Shown: positions 20,791 to 30,539 of the stretch, piece by piece
Numbering within the stretch: position 1 is the first letter of the stretch
Layout: each line of letters begins with the position of its first letter
Source: CAYSSG01 sp964433635
Lineage (GTDB): Bacteria > Atribacterota > Phoenicimicrobiia > Phoenicimicrobiales > Stramentimicrobiaceae
Length of the DNA stretch: 64,000 nucleotides
Assembly: GCA_964433635.1 (NCBI GenBank)
Contig: CAYSSG010000001.1
Coordinates: 65,278 to 129,277, forward strand
Reading direction: 5' to 3'
The notes under the pieces: generated by a model
The model's input: the letters and a program-made list of their open reading frames with translations, nothing else
The model's database searches: none
What the model was told of the DNA's origin: nothing
Made by a program: the position numbers and the translations under genes

Positions 20791-20998
20791 ACATTTCACC
20801 AGGAACATGCTGAACAGAAGTCAAACAGAGACTTTAGAGAAATTTTTGGAAACAAAAGAGAAAACTTTTAAGAAATAAATTCCAGTAAATAGCATCAGTT
20901 AGTGTAAAATTTACTGGGGTAGTAATCAAAAATCTTTCCCCATCATGAAAAAAGGCGTAGACTTACCTAAAAATACTACATCATAGCATCAGGAGCGA

Positions 20999-21027
20999 TT
21001 GCAATTAGCGGTTGAGAAATATATAAT
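20999..21027 (+). promoter_or_regulatory. Promoter of fba-pfkA
   Basis: TTGCAA, a 17-base spacer and a perfect TATAAT lie about 78 bases upstream of fba. The rest of the 412-base divergent region between hflK and fba is AT-rich; it also holds a short hairpin (CCAGTAAA/TTTACTGG, 20882-20917) but no visible gene. Confidence 0.65.
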
Positions 21028-21104
21028 AGATAGAATAAAATGGACTCTAATAATCATAAAATGACTTCAGGATACCGACCTGATCATCTTGAAAGGAGAA
21101 TGAT

Positions 21105-21971
21105 ATGCCCTTAGTAACAAGTAAAGAAATGTTGATCGATGCACAGAAGAATCATTATGCTGTTGGTGCCTTTAATGCCAATAATATGGAGATAGTCCAG
21201 GCAATTATTGAAACTGCAGAAGAAGAAAGTTCACCGGTTATTGTGCAGGCTTCACAGGGAGCAATCCAGTATGCAGGATTAGATATGATTGTCGGAATGG
21301 TCAAGACAATGGCTGAAAGAACGCCTGTCCCTGTTGTTTTGCATTTAGATCATGGTACAGATTATTTTCAGAATATTCGCTGCCTGAGAGCTGGTTTTAC
21401 TTCATTGATGTTTGATGGGTCCAAGTTACCTTTTAATGAAAATGTATCCATGACCAAGAAGGTTGTTGAGATGGCTCATGCCTGTAATATACCCGTGGAG
21501 GCTGAGATTGGCCAGATAGGTAAGATGGATGCCAGTGATGAACCTGGAGTAGCCCGTGAAAGAATCAAGGAGTTTATGGCTGATCCGAAAGAGGCAGAAA
21601 AATTTGTAAATTTGACCGGAATCGACTCCCTGGCTGCAGCAGTAGGCACAATTCATGGATGCAGGGAATCCATTGCTGTATTGGATATAGATCGTATAAA
21701 AAAAATAAGAGATTTAACCGGAGTACCATTGGTTCTGCACGGAGCATCCGGTGCAAATGATGAAGAGATTAAAAAGGGAATTGTTGTGGGTATATGTAAA
21801 ATCAATATAGATACCCGTATCCGGATGGCTTTTACCAGAGCCGCTAAAGACTATTTAACGCATAATCCCGATGAAATTGACCCCCGTAAGGTACTGGGTC
21901 CTGCTAAGGAAGCAGCCAAAGAGGTCATCAGGGATCGCATTAGAGTGTTAGGTTCAAAAAACAGAGCTTAA
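21105..21971 (+). CDS. fba: Class II fructose-bisphosphate aldolase
   Basis: Zinc aldolase of glycolysis and gluconeogenesis: fructose 1,6-bisphosphate to DHAP and glyceraldehyde 3-phosphate. 288 residues, class II B size. Catalytic Asp and zinc His in LHLDHGTD, Glu in VEAEIGQIG, zinc His in VGTIHG and LVLHGASG, and the phosphate-binding NIDT are present. GAAAGGAG precedes the ATG. It is followed 45 bases later by pfkA, so consecutive glycolytic steps are co-transcribed. A tagatose-bisphosphate aldolase is a close alternative. Confidence 0.93.
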   Translation: MPLVTSKEMLIDAQKNHYAVGAFNANNMEIVQAIIETAEEESSPVIVQASQGAIQYAGLDMIVGMVKTMAERTPVPVVLHLDHGTDYFQNIRCLRAGFTSLMFDGSKLPFNENVSMTKKVVEMAHACNIPVEAEIGQIGKMDASDEPGVARERIKEFMADPKEAEKFVNLTGIDSLAAAVGTIHGCRESIAVLDIDRIKKIRDLTGVPLVLHGASGANDEEIKKGIVVGICKINIDTRIRMAFTRAAKDYLTHNPDEIDPRKVLGPAKEAAKEVIRDRIRVLGSKNRA

Positions 21972-22016
21972 TAAATTCATACTTCAGACGAAACAGGCAG
22001 TTTCAGGAGGAGCATC

Positions 22017-23048
22017 ATGTCAAAAAGAATTGGAATTTTAACCGGTGGAGGAGATTGTTGTGGTCTCAATCCAGCCATTCGCGGAGCTGTTTACCGTGCT
22101 CATGACTATCATTACGAAGTTTTTGGCATCCGTGACGGATGGCGGGGACTGATTGACGGCAATCTCTTTGAAATTGAACTGCAGGATGTAGAAGAATTAG
22201 TGGATAAAGCAGGAACCTTCCTGGGTACCTCTCGAACGAACCCTTTCAAGATTGAAGAAGGGGTTAGCAATGTATTAAAAACAATCAGTAATTACGGTCT
22301 GGATGCTATTTTGGCCATGGGTGGGGAAGATACCCTGGGTGTAGCCAGTAAGTTATTCAGAGAAAAAAAGGTAAACGTTGTCGGGGCTCCGAAAACCATG
22401 GATAATGATCTTTCAGCAACAGATTTTACCTTTGGTTTTGACAGTTCTGTAACGCGGGCGGTGGAAGCCATGAAGAGCCTGGAAGATACCGGCAAATCTC
22501 ATCACCGGGTCATGATTCTTGAGGTGATGGGTAGGCATGCAGGCTGGGTTGCACTTTATACGGGACTTTCCTGTGGAGCGGACTGGATTCTCATGCCCGA
22601 GGAAGAGCCTGATATTGAAGGACTCTGCAAACAGTTACAACGTGTGTATTCCAGGAAAAAGTATGCCCTGGTAGTGGTTTCAGAAGGAGTTGAACTACCC
22701 GGGATTGATACCGGGAAGGAAGATCTTGATCAGTTCGGGCATATGATTTTAAAGAAGAGAGAAACCGGACAAACATTAGGGGACTTGATTACTGAGAAAA
22801 CAGGTATAGAGACCAGGAATGCTGTCATTGGTCATATGCAAAGAGGGGGGATCCCAACAATATTCGACAGAATATTGGGTTTGCGTACGGGTGTCAAGGC
22901 AGTTGATCTGATTGAAAAGCAGGAATTTGGTAAAATGGCAGCATTGAGGGGTAATGAAATGATTGCTGTTCCCCTGGAAGAGGCAACCAGGGAAATAAAA
23001 AAAGTTCCCCGGGAATGGCTTGAATTTGCCAGGATATTCTTTAAGTAA
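22017..23048 (+). CDS. pfkA: 6-phosphofructokinase, mixed-substrate/PPi-like type
   Basis: Phosphorylates fructose 6-phosphate. 343 residues of the PfkA superfamily. The phosphoryl-donor loops read GGED (usually GGDG in ATP enzymes, GGDD in PPi enzymes) and PKTMDND (Gly in ATP enzymes, Lys in PPi enzymes), so pyrophosphate or mixed donor use is suggested. The N-terminal loop reads GGGDCCGLN, where the family normally has a proline for the second Cys. MGRHAGW and HMQRGG are intact. CAGGAGG precedes the ATG. It is co-transcribed with fba and ends at a strong terminator. Confidence 0.92.
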   Translation: MSKRIGILTGGGDCCGLNPAIRGAVYRAHDYHYEVFGIRDGWRGLIDGNLFEIELQDVEELVDKAGTFLGTSRTNPFKIEEGVSNVLKTISNYGLDAILAMGGEDTLGVASKLFREKKVNVVGAPKTMDNDLSATDFTFGFDSSVTRAVEAMKSLEDTGKSHHRVMILEVMGRHAGWVALYTGLSCGADWILMPEEEPDIEGLCKQLQRVYSRKKYALVVVSEGVELPGIDTGKEDLDQFGHMILKKRETGQTLGDLITEKTGIETRNAVIGHMQRGGIPTIFDRILGLRTGVKAVDLIEKQEFGKMAALRGNEMIAVPLEEATREIKKVPREWLEFARIFFK

Positions 23049-23141
23049 ACAATGTAAAATACCTGTCATATTAAAAGATGTGTAATATAATATAGATCAT
23101 GAATCGGAAGATGTGATACGATAGATGACAGAAGTCAACCT

Positions 23142-23174
23142 TGGGAAGCCTGCCTGAAGGCTTCCCATTATTTT
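23142..23174 (+). terminator. Intrinsic terminator after pfkA
   Basis: GGGAAGCC pairs with GGCTTCCC around an eight-base loop, followed by ATTATTTT. It lies 95 bases after the pfkA stop. Confidence 0.85.
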
Positions 23175-23245
23175 GGAGAATGTGACGATTTTGATGTCTT
23201 TTTCGGGGATTAGAATTCTATTTTCAGGATAAAGAACAAGGATTT

Positions 23246-26200
23246 ATGATGTCAGAAATGCAAGAATTTGTCCATCTGCATGTTCACTCCGAATACAGTC
23301 TGCTTGATGGAGCCTGTCGAGTCAAGGATTTGATTGCCAAAGCAAAAAAGAATCATATGCCTGCACTGGCATTAACTGATCATGGCGTCATGTATGGGGC
23401 AATTCAATTCTATAAAGAGGCAGTAGCCAATAAGATTAAGCCCATTATCGGCTGTGAAGTATATATTGCACCTCACAGCAGAATGGATAAATCAAACGGG
23501 AAAAAAGAATCTCCCAGCCATCTGATTCTTCTGGCAAAGAACCGAAGAGGTTATCAGAACCTGATTCAGTTAGTAACCAAATCCTTCCTGGAAGGCTTTT
23601 ATTATAAACCCAGAATAGATAAGGAGATATTACGGGAATACAGTGAAGGACTAATCGGATTATCTGCTTGCCTGAAAGGCGAGATACCCCGAATGATTTT
23701 ACAGAATAACTTTTCGGAAGCCAGGAAGCTGGCACTCTCTTATCAGGAAATTTTTGGGCAGGATGATTTCTATCTTGAAATACAGAACAATACCATGCCT
23801 GAACAGATTAAAGTGAATATGGAGTTGATTAAGTTAGGACACGAATTAAAGATACCACTTGTCGCTACCAATGATGTACATTATATGAACCGTGAAGACC
23901 GGGAAGCGCATGATATTCTGTTATGCATTCAGACTGCCACGAATCTTGACGATCCTGATCGCATGAGATTAAGTACCGATGAATTTTATTTTAATACCCC
24001 TGAAGAGATGCGGCAGCATTTTGCCGATATTCCGGAAGCACTGGAAAACACGGTAAGAATTGGTCAGAAGTGTGATTTGGATATCGATTTCCAGAATGCC
24101 CACCTGCCTGATTTTGATCTACCCGAAAACCTCTCAGACAATGATTATCTGCGACAATTATGCTATGAAGGGGCTGAAAATAAATTTAAAAAAATTGAGG
24201 ATAAGATCAGGGAACGGTTAGATTATGAGCTATCCGTTATAAAAAAAATGGGGTTTGCTACCTATTTCTTGATTGTATGGGATTTTGTAAATTATGCCAA
24301 GAATCACAAGATTATGGTTGGACCGGGTAGAGGTTCTGCTGCGGGAAGTCTGGTTGCTTATTGTCTTAATATTACCAGTATCAACCCTCTGGATTATAAT
24401 CTTCTTTTTGAAAGGTTTCTTAATCCTGAAAGAATCAGTATGCCGGACTTTGATATCGATTTCAGTTACGAAGGCAGGAGTCAAGTCATTGAATATGTCA
24501 GCAATAAATACGGACAGGAAAAGGTTTCTCAGATTATCACATTCGGAACAATGGCTGCCCGGGCAGTTATTCGGGATGTAGGAAGGGCTCTGGGTATTCC
24601 TTATGGACAGGTGGATAAAATCGCCAAGCTTATTCCTATGGATCCAAAGATGACCATTGAAAAAGCATTGCAGATTGAGCCTGAATTAAATAACAGAATG
24701 AAAGATGATCCAAAAATCCAAAAAATGATTGAAGTATCTTCAAAATTGGAAGGATTGTCCCGTCATGCTTCCACTCATGCTGCAGGTGTTGTTCTATCCA
24801 AGGAGCCTCTGATTCATTTTGTACCATTGCAGTTAACCTCTGAGGGAGAAGTATCTACCCAGTATGCTGCCGAGGATCTGGAATCGCTGGGTTTATTAAA
24901 GATGGATTTTTTGGGCTTGCGAACACTCTCTGTGATCAATAATACTCTGAAGATTGTTCGTAATACAAGAGGAGATACCATTGATATTGATGCGATTCCC
25001 TTAGACGATGAAAAGGTATATGGGCTATTGTCTCGGGGAGAATGCTGTGGACTTTTTCAGCTGGAAAGTTCAGGAATGATGGAATTAGTCAAACGAATGG
25101 AACCAAAAAACATTGAGGATATTACAGCCCTTCTGGCATTGTTCAGGCCCGGACCTCTGGGTAGTGGAATGATTGATGATTTTATCAACCGGAAAAAGGG
25201 GAAGATTGAAATTAAATATCTGCATCCTAAACTGGAACAGGTTCTACATGACACCTACGGGGTAATCGTCTACCAGGAACAGGTCATGCAGATTGCCAGT
25301 CTATTAGCCGGTTATTCCCTCGGGGAGGCTGATATTTTAAGGAAGGCCATGGGAAAAAAGAAAAAAGAGGTGATGAAAAAGCAGCATCAGCAGTTCATTC
25401 AAGGAGCTGTCAAGAATGGAATTGATGCAAAGACTGCTGAAGAGATTTACGATTTGATTTCCTTTTTTGCCGGTTATGGATTTAATAAATCCCATAGTGT
25501 CTCCTATGCTTTTGTATCCTACCAGACGGCCTATCTCAAGACGCATTATCCGGTAGAATATATGGCTGCTCTTTTGACCAGCATCATGCAGAATACCGAT
25601 AAAGTTGTTAAATATATCAAGGAATGCCAGAACATGAACTTGAAAATATTGCCTCCTGATATTAATGAGAGTCTGGTTGATTTCACAGTCGTTGACCGGA
25701 AAAAGATACGTTTCGGCTTAGCGGCAGTTAAAAATGTAGGCAGAGCTGCCATTGAAGGTATTATCCGGGAACGTACTGAAGGCGGAAATTTTGGTTCCCT
25801 TTTTGACTTTTGTCGCAGGGTCGATTTAAAAACCATGAATCGCAGGATGATAGAAAGTCTGATTAAATGCGGTGCCTTTGATTCCACGGGAGCAAAAAGG
25901 GCTCAATTAATAACTGTGCTGGAACAGGCTATCAATCTTGGACAGGAAATTCAGAAGGATAAAAGAAATGGACAAACCAATCTTTTTGCCTTAATGAGCA
26001 AGGAAACCCGGAATCAGCAGCAGGATAATGTACCATTACCACAAGTGACTGAATTTACTGACCAGGAGCTTTTAACAATGGAAAAGGAGACGCTTGGTTT
26101 TTATCTGTCTCATCATCCGTTAGAGGACCATCAGGATCGATTGAAAAAAATTGTTAATGCCGATTCGGGAAATCTGGACCGTTTTTCCGATAAGAGTCAT

Positions 26201-26734
26201 CTTACAATGGGTGGCATTATTACCGGGATTCGAAGAAAGACAACCAAGAGCGGTAATATGATGGCTTATCTTACCCTGGAGGATTTGGAAGGCACGGTCG
26301 ATATTATTGTTTTTCCGAAAACATATGAAGAATGTAAAGAGGCAATCAAAGAGGAAAATGTCGTCATCATTGAAGGTCATCTCGATGCGATGGAGGCAAA
26401 TGTAAAGCTATTGGCTGAATCTGTCACCTCTATTAAAGCATACCGGCTGAAAAGAAATCATAAAGAAGTTCAGGTACGAAGGGACAGTGATCATTATTCT
26501 TTACACCTGGAAGCAGATTTAGATCAGCTTGATATACAAAAGTTAAAAGGTTTGAAAAAAATATTCAAGAAATATCCCGGTAAAAATCATATTATTATTC
26601 ATTTTAAATCTCAACAAAAAATCTACCATCAGCAGGTTAACGATGATATCGGCATTTCTTACGGACAGGAAATCATTCAGGAGATTGAAGATTTTCTGGG
26701 TCATGGAAGAGTGTGGTTTGAGGAGCATGTCTGA
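23246..26734 (+). CDS. dnaE: DNA polymerase III alpha subunit
   Basis: Replicative polymerase, 1162 residues, the DnaE1 length. N-terminal PHP domain (about 1-270, HLHVHSEYSLLDGACR; metal-binding histidines present), the C-family polymerase palm with catalytic aspartates in PDFDIDF, the fingers and helix-hairpin-helix (about 750-880), and an OB fold (about 960-1060, MGGIITGIRRKTTKSGNMMAYLTLED). There is no PolC-type exonuclease insertion. The ATG pair at 23246/23249 follows CAAGGA. It ends just before the head-on tRNA-Leu. Confidence 0.97.
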   Translation: MMSEMQEFVHLHVHSEYSLLDGACRVKDLIAKAKKNHMPALALTDHGVMYGAIQFYKEAVANKIKPIIGCEVYIAPHSRMDKSNGKKESPSHLILLAKNRRGYQNLIQLVTKSFLEGFYYKPRIDKEILREYSEGLIGLSACLKGEIPRMILQNNFSEARKLALSYQEIFGQDDFYLEIQNNTMPEQIKVNMELIKLGHELKIPLVATNDVHYMNREDREAHDILLCIQTATNLDDPDRMRLSTDEFYFNTPEEMRQHFADIPEALENTVRIGQKCDLDIDFQNAHLPDFDLPENLSDNDYLRQLCYEGAENKFKKIEDKIRERLDYELSVIKKMGFATYFLIVWDFVNYAKNHKIMVGPGRGSAAGSLVAYCLNITSINPLDYNLLFERFLNPERISMPDFDIDFSYEGRSQVIEYVSNKYGQEKVSQIITFGTMAARAVIRDVGRALGIPYGQVDKIAKLIPMDPKMTIEKALQIEPELNNRMKDDPKIQKMIEVSSKLEGLSRHASTHAAGVVLSKEPLIHFVPLQLTSEGEVSTQYAAEDLESLGLLKMDFLGLRTLSVINNTLKIVRNTRGDTIDIDAIPLDDEKVYGLLSRGECCGLFQLESSGMMELVKRMEPKNIEDITALLALFRPGPLGSGMIDDFINRKKGKIEIKYLHPKLEQVLHDTYGVIVYQEQVMQIASLLAGYSLGEADILRKAMGKKKKEVMKKQHQQFIQGAVKNGIDAKTAEEIYDLISFFAGYGFNKSHSVSYAFVSYQTAYLKTHYPVEYMAALLTSIMQNTDKVVKYIKECQNMNLKILPPDINESLVDFTVVDRKKIRFGLAAVKNVGRAAIEGIIRERTEGGNFGSLFDFCRRVDLKTMNRRMIESLIKCGAFDSTGAKRAQLITVLEQAINLGQEIQKDKRNGQTNLFALMSKETRNQQQDNVPLPQVTEFTDQELLTMEKETLGFYLSHHPLEDHQDRLKKIVNADSGNLDRFSDKSHLTMGGIITGIRRKTTKSGNMMAYLTLEDLEGTVDIIVFPKTYEECKEAIKEENVVIIEGHLDAMEANVKLLAESVTSIKAYRLKRNHKEVQVRRDSDHYSLHLEADLDQLDIQKLKGLKKIFKKYPGKNHIIIHFKSQQKIYHQQVNDDIGISYGQEIIQEIEDFLGHGRVWFEEHV

Positions 26735-26746
26735 GTGGGATGATAA

Positions 26747-26835
26747 TGGTGCCGAAGGTCGGAGTCGAACCGACATGAGCTGTGAGGCTCGCTGGATTTT
26801 GAGTCCAGTGCGTCTACCAATTTCGCCACTTCGGC
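26747..26835 (-). tRNA. tRNA-Leu (anticodon CAA)
   Basis: On the minus strand a complete class II tRNA folds: acceptor GCCGAAG/CTTCGGC, D-arm with GGTAGACGC, anticodon stem CTGGA/TCCAG with loop CTCAAAA (anticodon CAA, decoding UUG), a long variable arm, T-arm GTCGG/CCGAC with TTCGACT loop, discriminator A and an encoded CCA end. It sits on the strand opposite to dnaE and polA, only 12 bases beyond the dnaE stop. Confidence 0.97.
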
Positions 26836-26866
26836 CTGTGAGAATGATCTTGAGATATTCTAAAAA

Positions 26867-26895
26867 ATTATAGATTAGTCTAATGGTAATGTCAA
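26867..26895 (-). promoter_or_regulatory. Consensus promoter of the tRNA-Leu gene
   Basis: On the minus strand TTGACA, exactly 17 bases and TATAAT: a perfect sigma-70-type match, about 32 bases before the tRNA 5' end. It confirms that the primary sigma of this organism uses the standard consensus. Confidence 0.85.
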
Positions 26896-26968
26896 GCCTT
26901 GCTACCGGTAACTATAAGGTGCATCTCATAATCTCATGGGCGTAAAATGCTGTCAGAAGGAGCTATTC

Positions 26969-26995
26969 ATGAAGTGGAGAAAAGGGGAAAAATGA
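26969..26995 (+). CDS. Possible eight-codon leader cistron upstream of polA
   Basis: ATG at 26969, seven bases after AGAAGGAG (26955-26962), opens a frame reading MKWRKGEK and stops with a TGA that overlaps the polA ATG as ATGA. The polA start itself has only a weak site (AAAGGGG), so polA could be translated by coupling to this minicistron. Inference only. Confidence 0.3.
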   Translation: MKWRKGEK

Positions 26996-29673
26996 TAAAA
27001 AAAACAAAGAATTTATTCCTTATTGATGGGCAGGGGATAGTCTATCGTTCTTTTTTTGCCTTGCCAAAGCTGACCACCACTTATGGACAGCTTATTAATG
27101 CAGCTTATGGTTTTACCCTGGTGCTTATGCGATTATTGGAGGAACAGAAGCCTGATGGCCTGGTAATTGCCTTTGATACACCCAAACCTACCTTTCGCCA
27201 TCTGAGGTATCCTTCCTACAAAGCACAGCGAGAGAAGATGCCCCAGGATCTGATTGACCAATTACCCCTTATTCAGGAAATTATTGATAAGATGAACATT
27301 CCTTCACTCTCTGTTGCAGAATTTGAAGCTGATGATATCATCGGCTCCATTGCTGTTCAAGCAAAGAACAGTCCATACAGGATAACCATCGTAACCGGTG
27401 ACCGTGACCTGTTACAGTTGATTGATGAGGATACGGAAATATTATTCATGCAAAAGGGAATATCCCAGGTTAGACGTTTCCAGCTTGATTCCGTGAAGAG
27501 TATGCTGGGTTTTAATCCCGATTTGATCCCGGATTATATTGGTCTTAAGGGTGATTCATCTGATAATATTCCCGGTATTCCGGGTATCGGGGAAAAGACA
27601 GCCCGGGATTTAATTCAAAAATACGGTAGTCTTGAAGATATCATCCGGGATAGGGCAGGAATTAAAAATGAATCATTGAGAGCTAAAATAGAAAGATACC
27701 AAAAACAGGCTCAATTAAGCAAGGCATTGGCTGTAATCAAAAGAGATATGAAACTGGATATAGAATTTCAGCATCTTGATTATAAGGGTCCGGATTATCA
27801 GCAATTGAGAGAACTGTTTCAGAAATATGAATTCAAAAAACTGTTAGAAAAGATTCCCAGCAAGGAAACTTTCAGGCAGAAAGAAAAAAAAGACCCGGTC
27901 ATTTATGAGCTCAGAAATGAGCGGGATTTAGAACTTTTAGGTCGCAAGATAGAATCAAGAGGCGTCTTCTCCTTTTTCTTTGGAATGAACCGACTCTCTC
28001 CTGTCCGGAAAGATGTGAGAATCATCACCTTTTCGGTGGATCATGACCTTTTTTTAGCAAAAATAGACCGTCAAGATCTATTAATAGCAGAACAACAGCA
28101 TGTCTCTGCCAAAACGATGAATCAATTTCTTATCTCTCTTTTTCAGGATAAAAAGATTGAAAAGATTGGATACGATCTGAAGAATGTCTGGACTTATCTG
28201 AGTGATAACGGCATTTTTCTGGAACCGCCTTATTTTGATATTCAGATTGCTGCCTATCTTCTTAATCCTTCCCAGCAGGAATTCTCTTTAATGAAAATCA
28301 TACAGGATTACCTTCCGGAGGAACCCTTTATGAATGACAGCTCCAGCCCGAAAGAGGACAAGATTGAGGCTGGGGATAGGGAATCCTGCTGTCTGGTGAA
28401 AGTATTTCTCCCCTTAAAAAGAAAGTTAGAAGCGCAATTAGCCGAAAAACATCTCCTGGATCTATATCAGAATATTGAACTCCCCCTGATCCGTGTAATT
28501 TACCAGATGGAGAAAAACGGTGTCAAACTGGATACAGGCTTATTGCAAAGAATGTCCCATGAATTTGCTGAAAAGATTGCTACAATCAAGGATGAGGTTT
28601 TCCAGATAGCCGGAGAAGAGTTTAATCTCAATTCTCCCAGACAGTTAAGTCAGATTTTATTTCAGAAATTAAAATTACCGGTTATCAAAAAAATAAAAAC
28701 CGGATTTTCTACCAACGCACAGGTTTTAAACCAGCTTTCAGAGAAGCATGAGGTCGTTGCTAAAATCCTTTATCACCGAGAACTGGAGAAATTGAAAAAT
28801 ACCTATATCGATAAATTGCCTAAATTAATTAATCCACAGACCGGAAGGATTCATACCTCATTTAACCAGACGGGAACTTCAACCGGACGTCTCAGCAGCA
28901 ACAATCCAAATTTGCAGAATATTCCCATTAGAACGGAGTTGGGCAGAAGCATCAGGAATGCCTTTGTTGCCGAGAAGGGAAATATTTATCTTTCAGCCGA
29001 TTATTCCCAGATTGAACTGAGAATTCTGGCACATCTTTCACAGGATGAGAATTTATTGGATGCCTTTTCAGGTGATAAGGATATCCATTCTTTTACGGCA
29101 GCCCAGCTCTTTAATGTTGATCAGGATATCGTCAGTAATGAGATGAGGAGGATTGCCAAGACCATCAATTTTGGCATTATCTATGGAATGAGCAGCTATG
29201 GTCTGGCAAGCAGCCTGGGAATGGGCAGAGAAGAGGCACAGCAATATATCGAGGCTTATTTTCAAAGGTATAAGCAGGTCAAGGAGTACATAGACCAGCA
29301 GATTATCACTGCCAGAAGAAATAAATATGTAACAACCATGTTAAACCGAATCAGATATCTGGATGGAATTGACAGTTCAAACAGAGGTGTCAGGGAATTT
29401 TACGAACGTACTGCTATCAACACCCCTATTCAGGGAACAGCAGCGGACCTGATCAAAATTGCCATGATCAGAATTACCGGAGAGCTGGAAGGAGAGGCAT
29501 TGCATACTGGCTTGATACTGCAAATCCACGATGAATTAATCTTTGAATTTTCCGCCTCTGAGTTAGAAAAAAGAAGAGTAATCATAAAAAAAGTCATGGA
29601 AAACAGCTTAAAGTTAAGTATTCCCCTGAAAGTCAACTTTAAAACCGGCTGTCGCTGGGGAGAGCTGGAATAG
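26992..29673 (+). CDS. polA: DNA polymerase I, probably without proofreading
   Basis: Repair and Okazaki-fragment polymerase of about 893 residues. N-terminal 5'-3' exonuclease/FEN domain (about 1-290; DADD-type EFEADDIIG, TGDRDLLQL, GLKGDSSDNIPG). A central 3'-5' exonuclease-like domain (about 300-470) shows no DxE at the expected ExoI site and is probably inactive. The polymerase domain has motif A (DYSQIELRILAHLSQD), motif B (RRIAKTINFGIIYG) and motif C (QIHDELIFE). An in-frame ATG at 26947 lacks a ribosome site; the one at 26992 gives the normal N-terminus. Confidence 0.96.
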   Translation: MIKKTKNLFLIDGQGIVYRSFFALPKLTTTYGQLINAAYGFTLVLMRLLEEQKPDGLVIAFDTPKPTFRHLRYPSYKAQREKMPQDLIDQLPLIQEIIDKMNIPSLSVAEFEADDIIGSIAVQAKNSPYRITIVTGDRDLLQLIDEDTEILFMQKGISQVRRFQLDSVKSMLGFNPDLIPDYIGLKGDSSDNIPGIPGIGEKTARDLIQKYGSLEDIIRDRAGIKNESLRAKIERYQKQAQLSKALAVIKRDMKLDIEFQHLDYKGPDYQQLRELFQKYEFKKLLEKIPSKETFRQKEKKDPVIYELRNERDLELLGRKIESRGVFSFFFGMNRLSPVRKDVRIITFSVDHDLFLAKIDRQDLLIAEQQHVSAKTMNQFLISLFQDKKIEKIGYDLKNVWTYLSDNGIFLEPPYFDIQIAAYLLNPSQQEFSLMKIIQDYLPEEPFMNDSSSPKEDKIEAGDRESCCLVKVFLPLKRKLEAQLAEKHLLDLYQNIELPLIRVIYQMEKNGVKLDTGLLQRMSHEFAEKIATIKDEVFQIAGEEFNLNSPRQLSQILFQKLKLPVIKKIKTGFSTNAQVLNQLSEKHEVVAKILYHRELEKLKNTYIDKLPKLINPQTGRIHTSFNQTGTSTGRLSSNNPNLQNIPIRTELGRSIRNAFVAEKGNIYLSADYSQIELRILAHLSQDENLLDAFSGDKDIHSFTAAQLFNVDQDIVSNEMRRIAKTINFGIIYGMSSYGLASSLGMGREEAQQYIEAYFQRYKQVKEYIDQQIITARRNKYVTTMLNRIRYLDGIDSSNRGVREFYERTAINTPIQGTAADLIKIAMIRITGELEGEALHTGLILQIHDELIFEFSASELEKRRVIIKKVMENSLKLSIPLKVNFKTGCRWGELE

Positions 29674-29769
29674 TCATATCATGTGAAGATTAGAATCAGC
29701 TGTCCGTAAAACTGATCATGATTTCAGTGCGGTGAAATGAAGTGAATCGGTAAGAGGGAGTTGGCAATT

Positions 29770-30393
29770 TTGAAAATGCTTGTTGTAGGGTTGACAGGTA
29801 GCATCGTGTCAGGAAAAACGACTGTTGCCCGGATCATGAAAGAACTGGGAGCAGAGGTCATTGATGCAGACAGGATTGCACGGGATATCGTTCGCCCTCA
29901 TGAAAAAGCCTGGAAACAGATTGTAGATTGTTTCGGAGAAGAGATTCTAAACGGGAATCAGGAAATTAATCGCAAAGAATTAGGTCGGATTGCTTTTTCC
30001 AATCCGGAGAAATTACAATTACTAAACCAGATAACCCATCCGGAAATCATTGCGTCGATAAAGAAAAAAATCCGGCAGTTCAGAAAATGGTCTGAAAGGG
30101 ATATTATTTGTGTGATTGATGCGCCTTTACTTTTTGAAGCCCGCATGGAACGGTTAATGGATAGAGTTATTGTTGTTTACCTGACTCGAGAAAAACAGGT
30201 TAAACGGCTTCATCTTCGGGATGGTTTAACCGGAGAAGAAGCAACAAAAAGGATTGCTTCCCAGATGCCCATAGAAGAAAAGGTTAAATTAGCTGATTAT
30301 GTCATTGATAATTGCCAGACGTATGAAAAAACCGAAGAACAGGTATTTCAGGTATGGTCTGAGCTTCAGAAAATTTTAGCTGATCTCCCCTGA
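29770..30393 (+). CDS. coaE: Dephospho-CoA kinase
   Basis: Last step of coenzyme A synthesis: ATP-dependent phosphorylation of dephospho-CoA at the ribose 3'-OH. The P-loop reads GLTGSIVSGKTT (family: GGIGSGKS), followed by the DADRIARDIV motif for substrate binding, ITHPEI, DAPLLFE and a C-terminal DYVIDN. The TTG at 29770, nine bases from AGAGGGAG, gives the expected start KMLVVGLTG; TTG 29761 and ATG 29776 are alternatives. Following polA is a common arrangement. About 207 residues, normal length. Confidence 0.93.
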   Translation: MKMLVVGLTGSIVSGKTTVARIMKELGAEVIDADRIARDIVRPHEKAWKQIVDCFGEEILNGNQEINRKELGRIAFSNPEKLQLLNQITHPEIIASIKKKIRQFRKWSERDIICVIDAPLLFEARMERLMDRVIVVYLTREKQVKRLHLRDGLTGEEATKRIASQMPIEEKVKLADYVIDNCQTYEKTEEQVFQVWSELQKILADLP

Positions 30394-30539
30394 AAAGCAT
30401 CTTTTAATAACTGTCTTGATTCTATAAGTACCCTGGCATCTATTATTCATTTAAAATAATTTTAAAATCGCATCATCAATTTATGTTAAAATATATGTTT
30501 GGATAGCCTTTTACATTCCAGTATTTAAAAAGTTCAGCT

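Noticed and set aside
20882..20917. Terminator between hflK and fba
   Set aside because: An eight-base stem with a 20-base loop and no T-run, in a divergent region where no terminator is needed.
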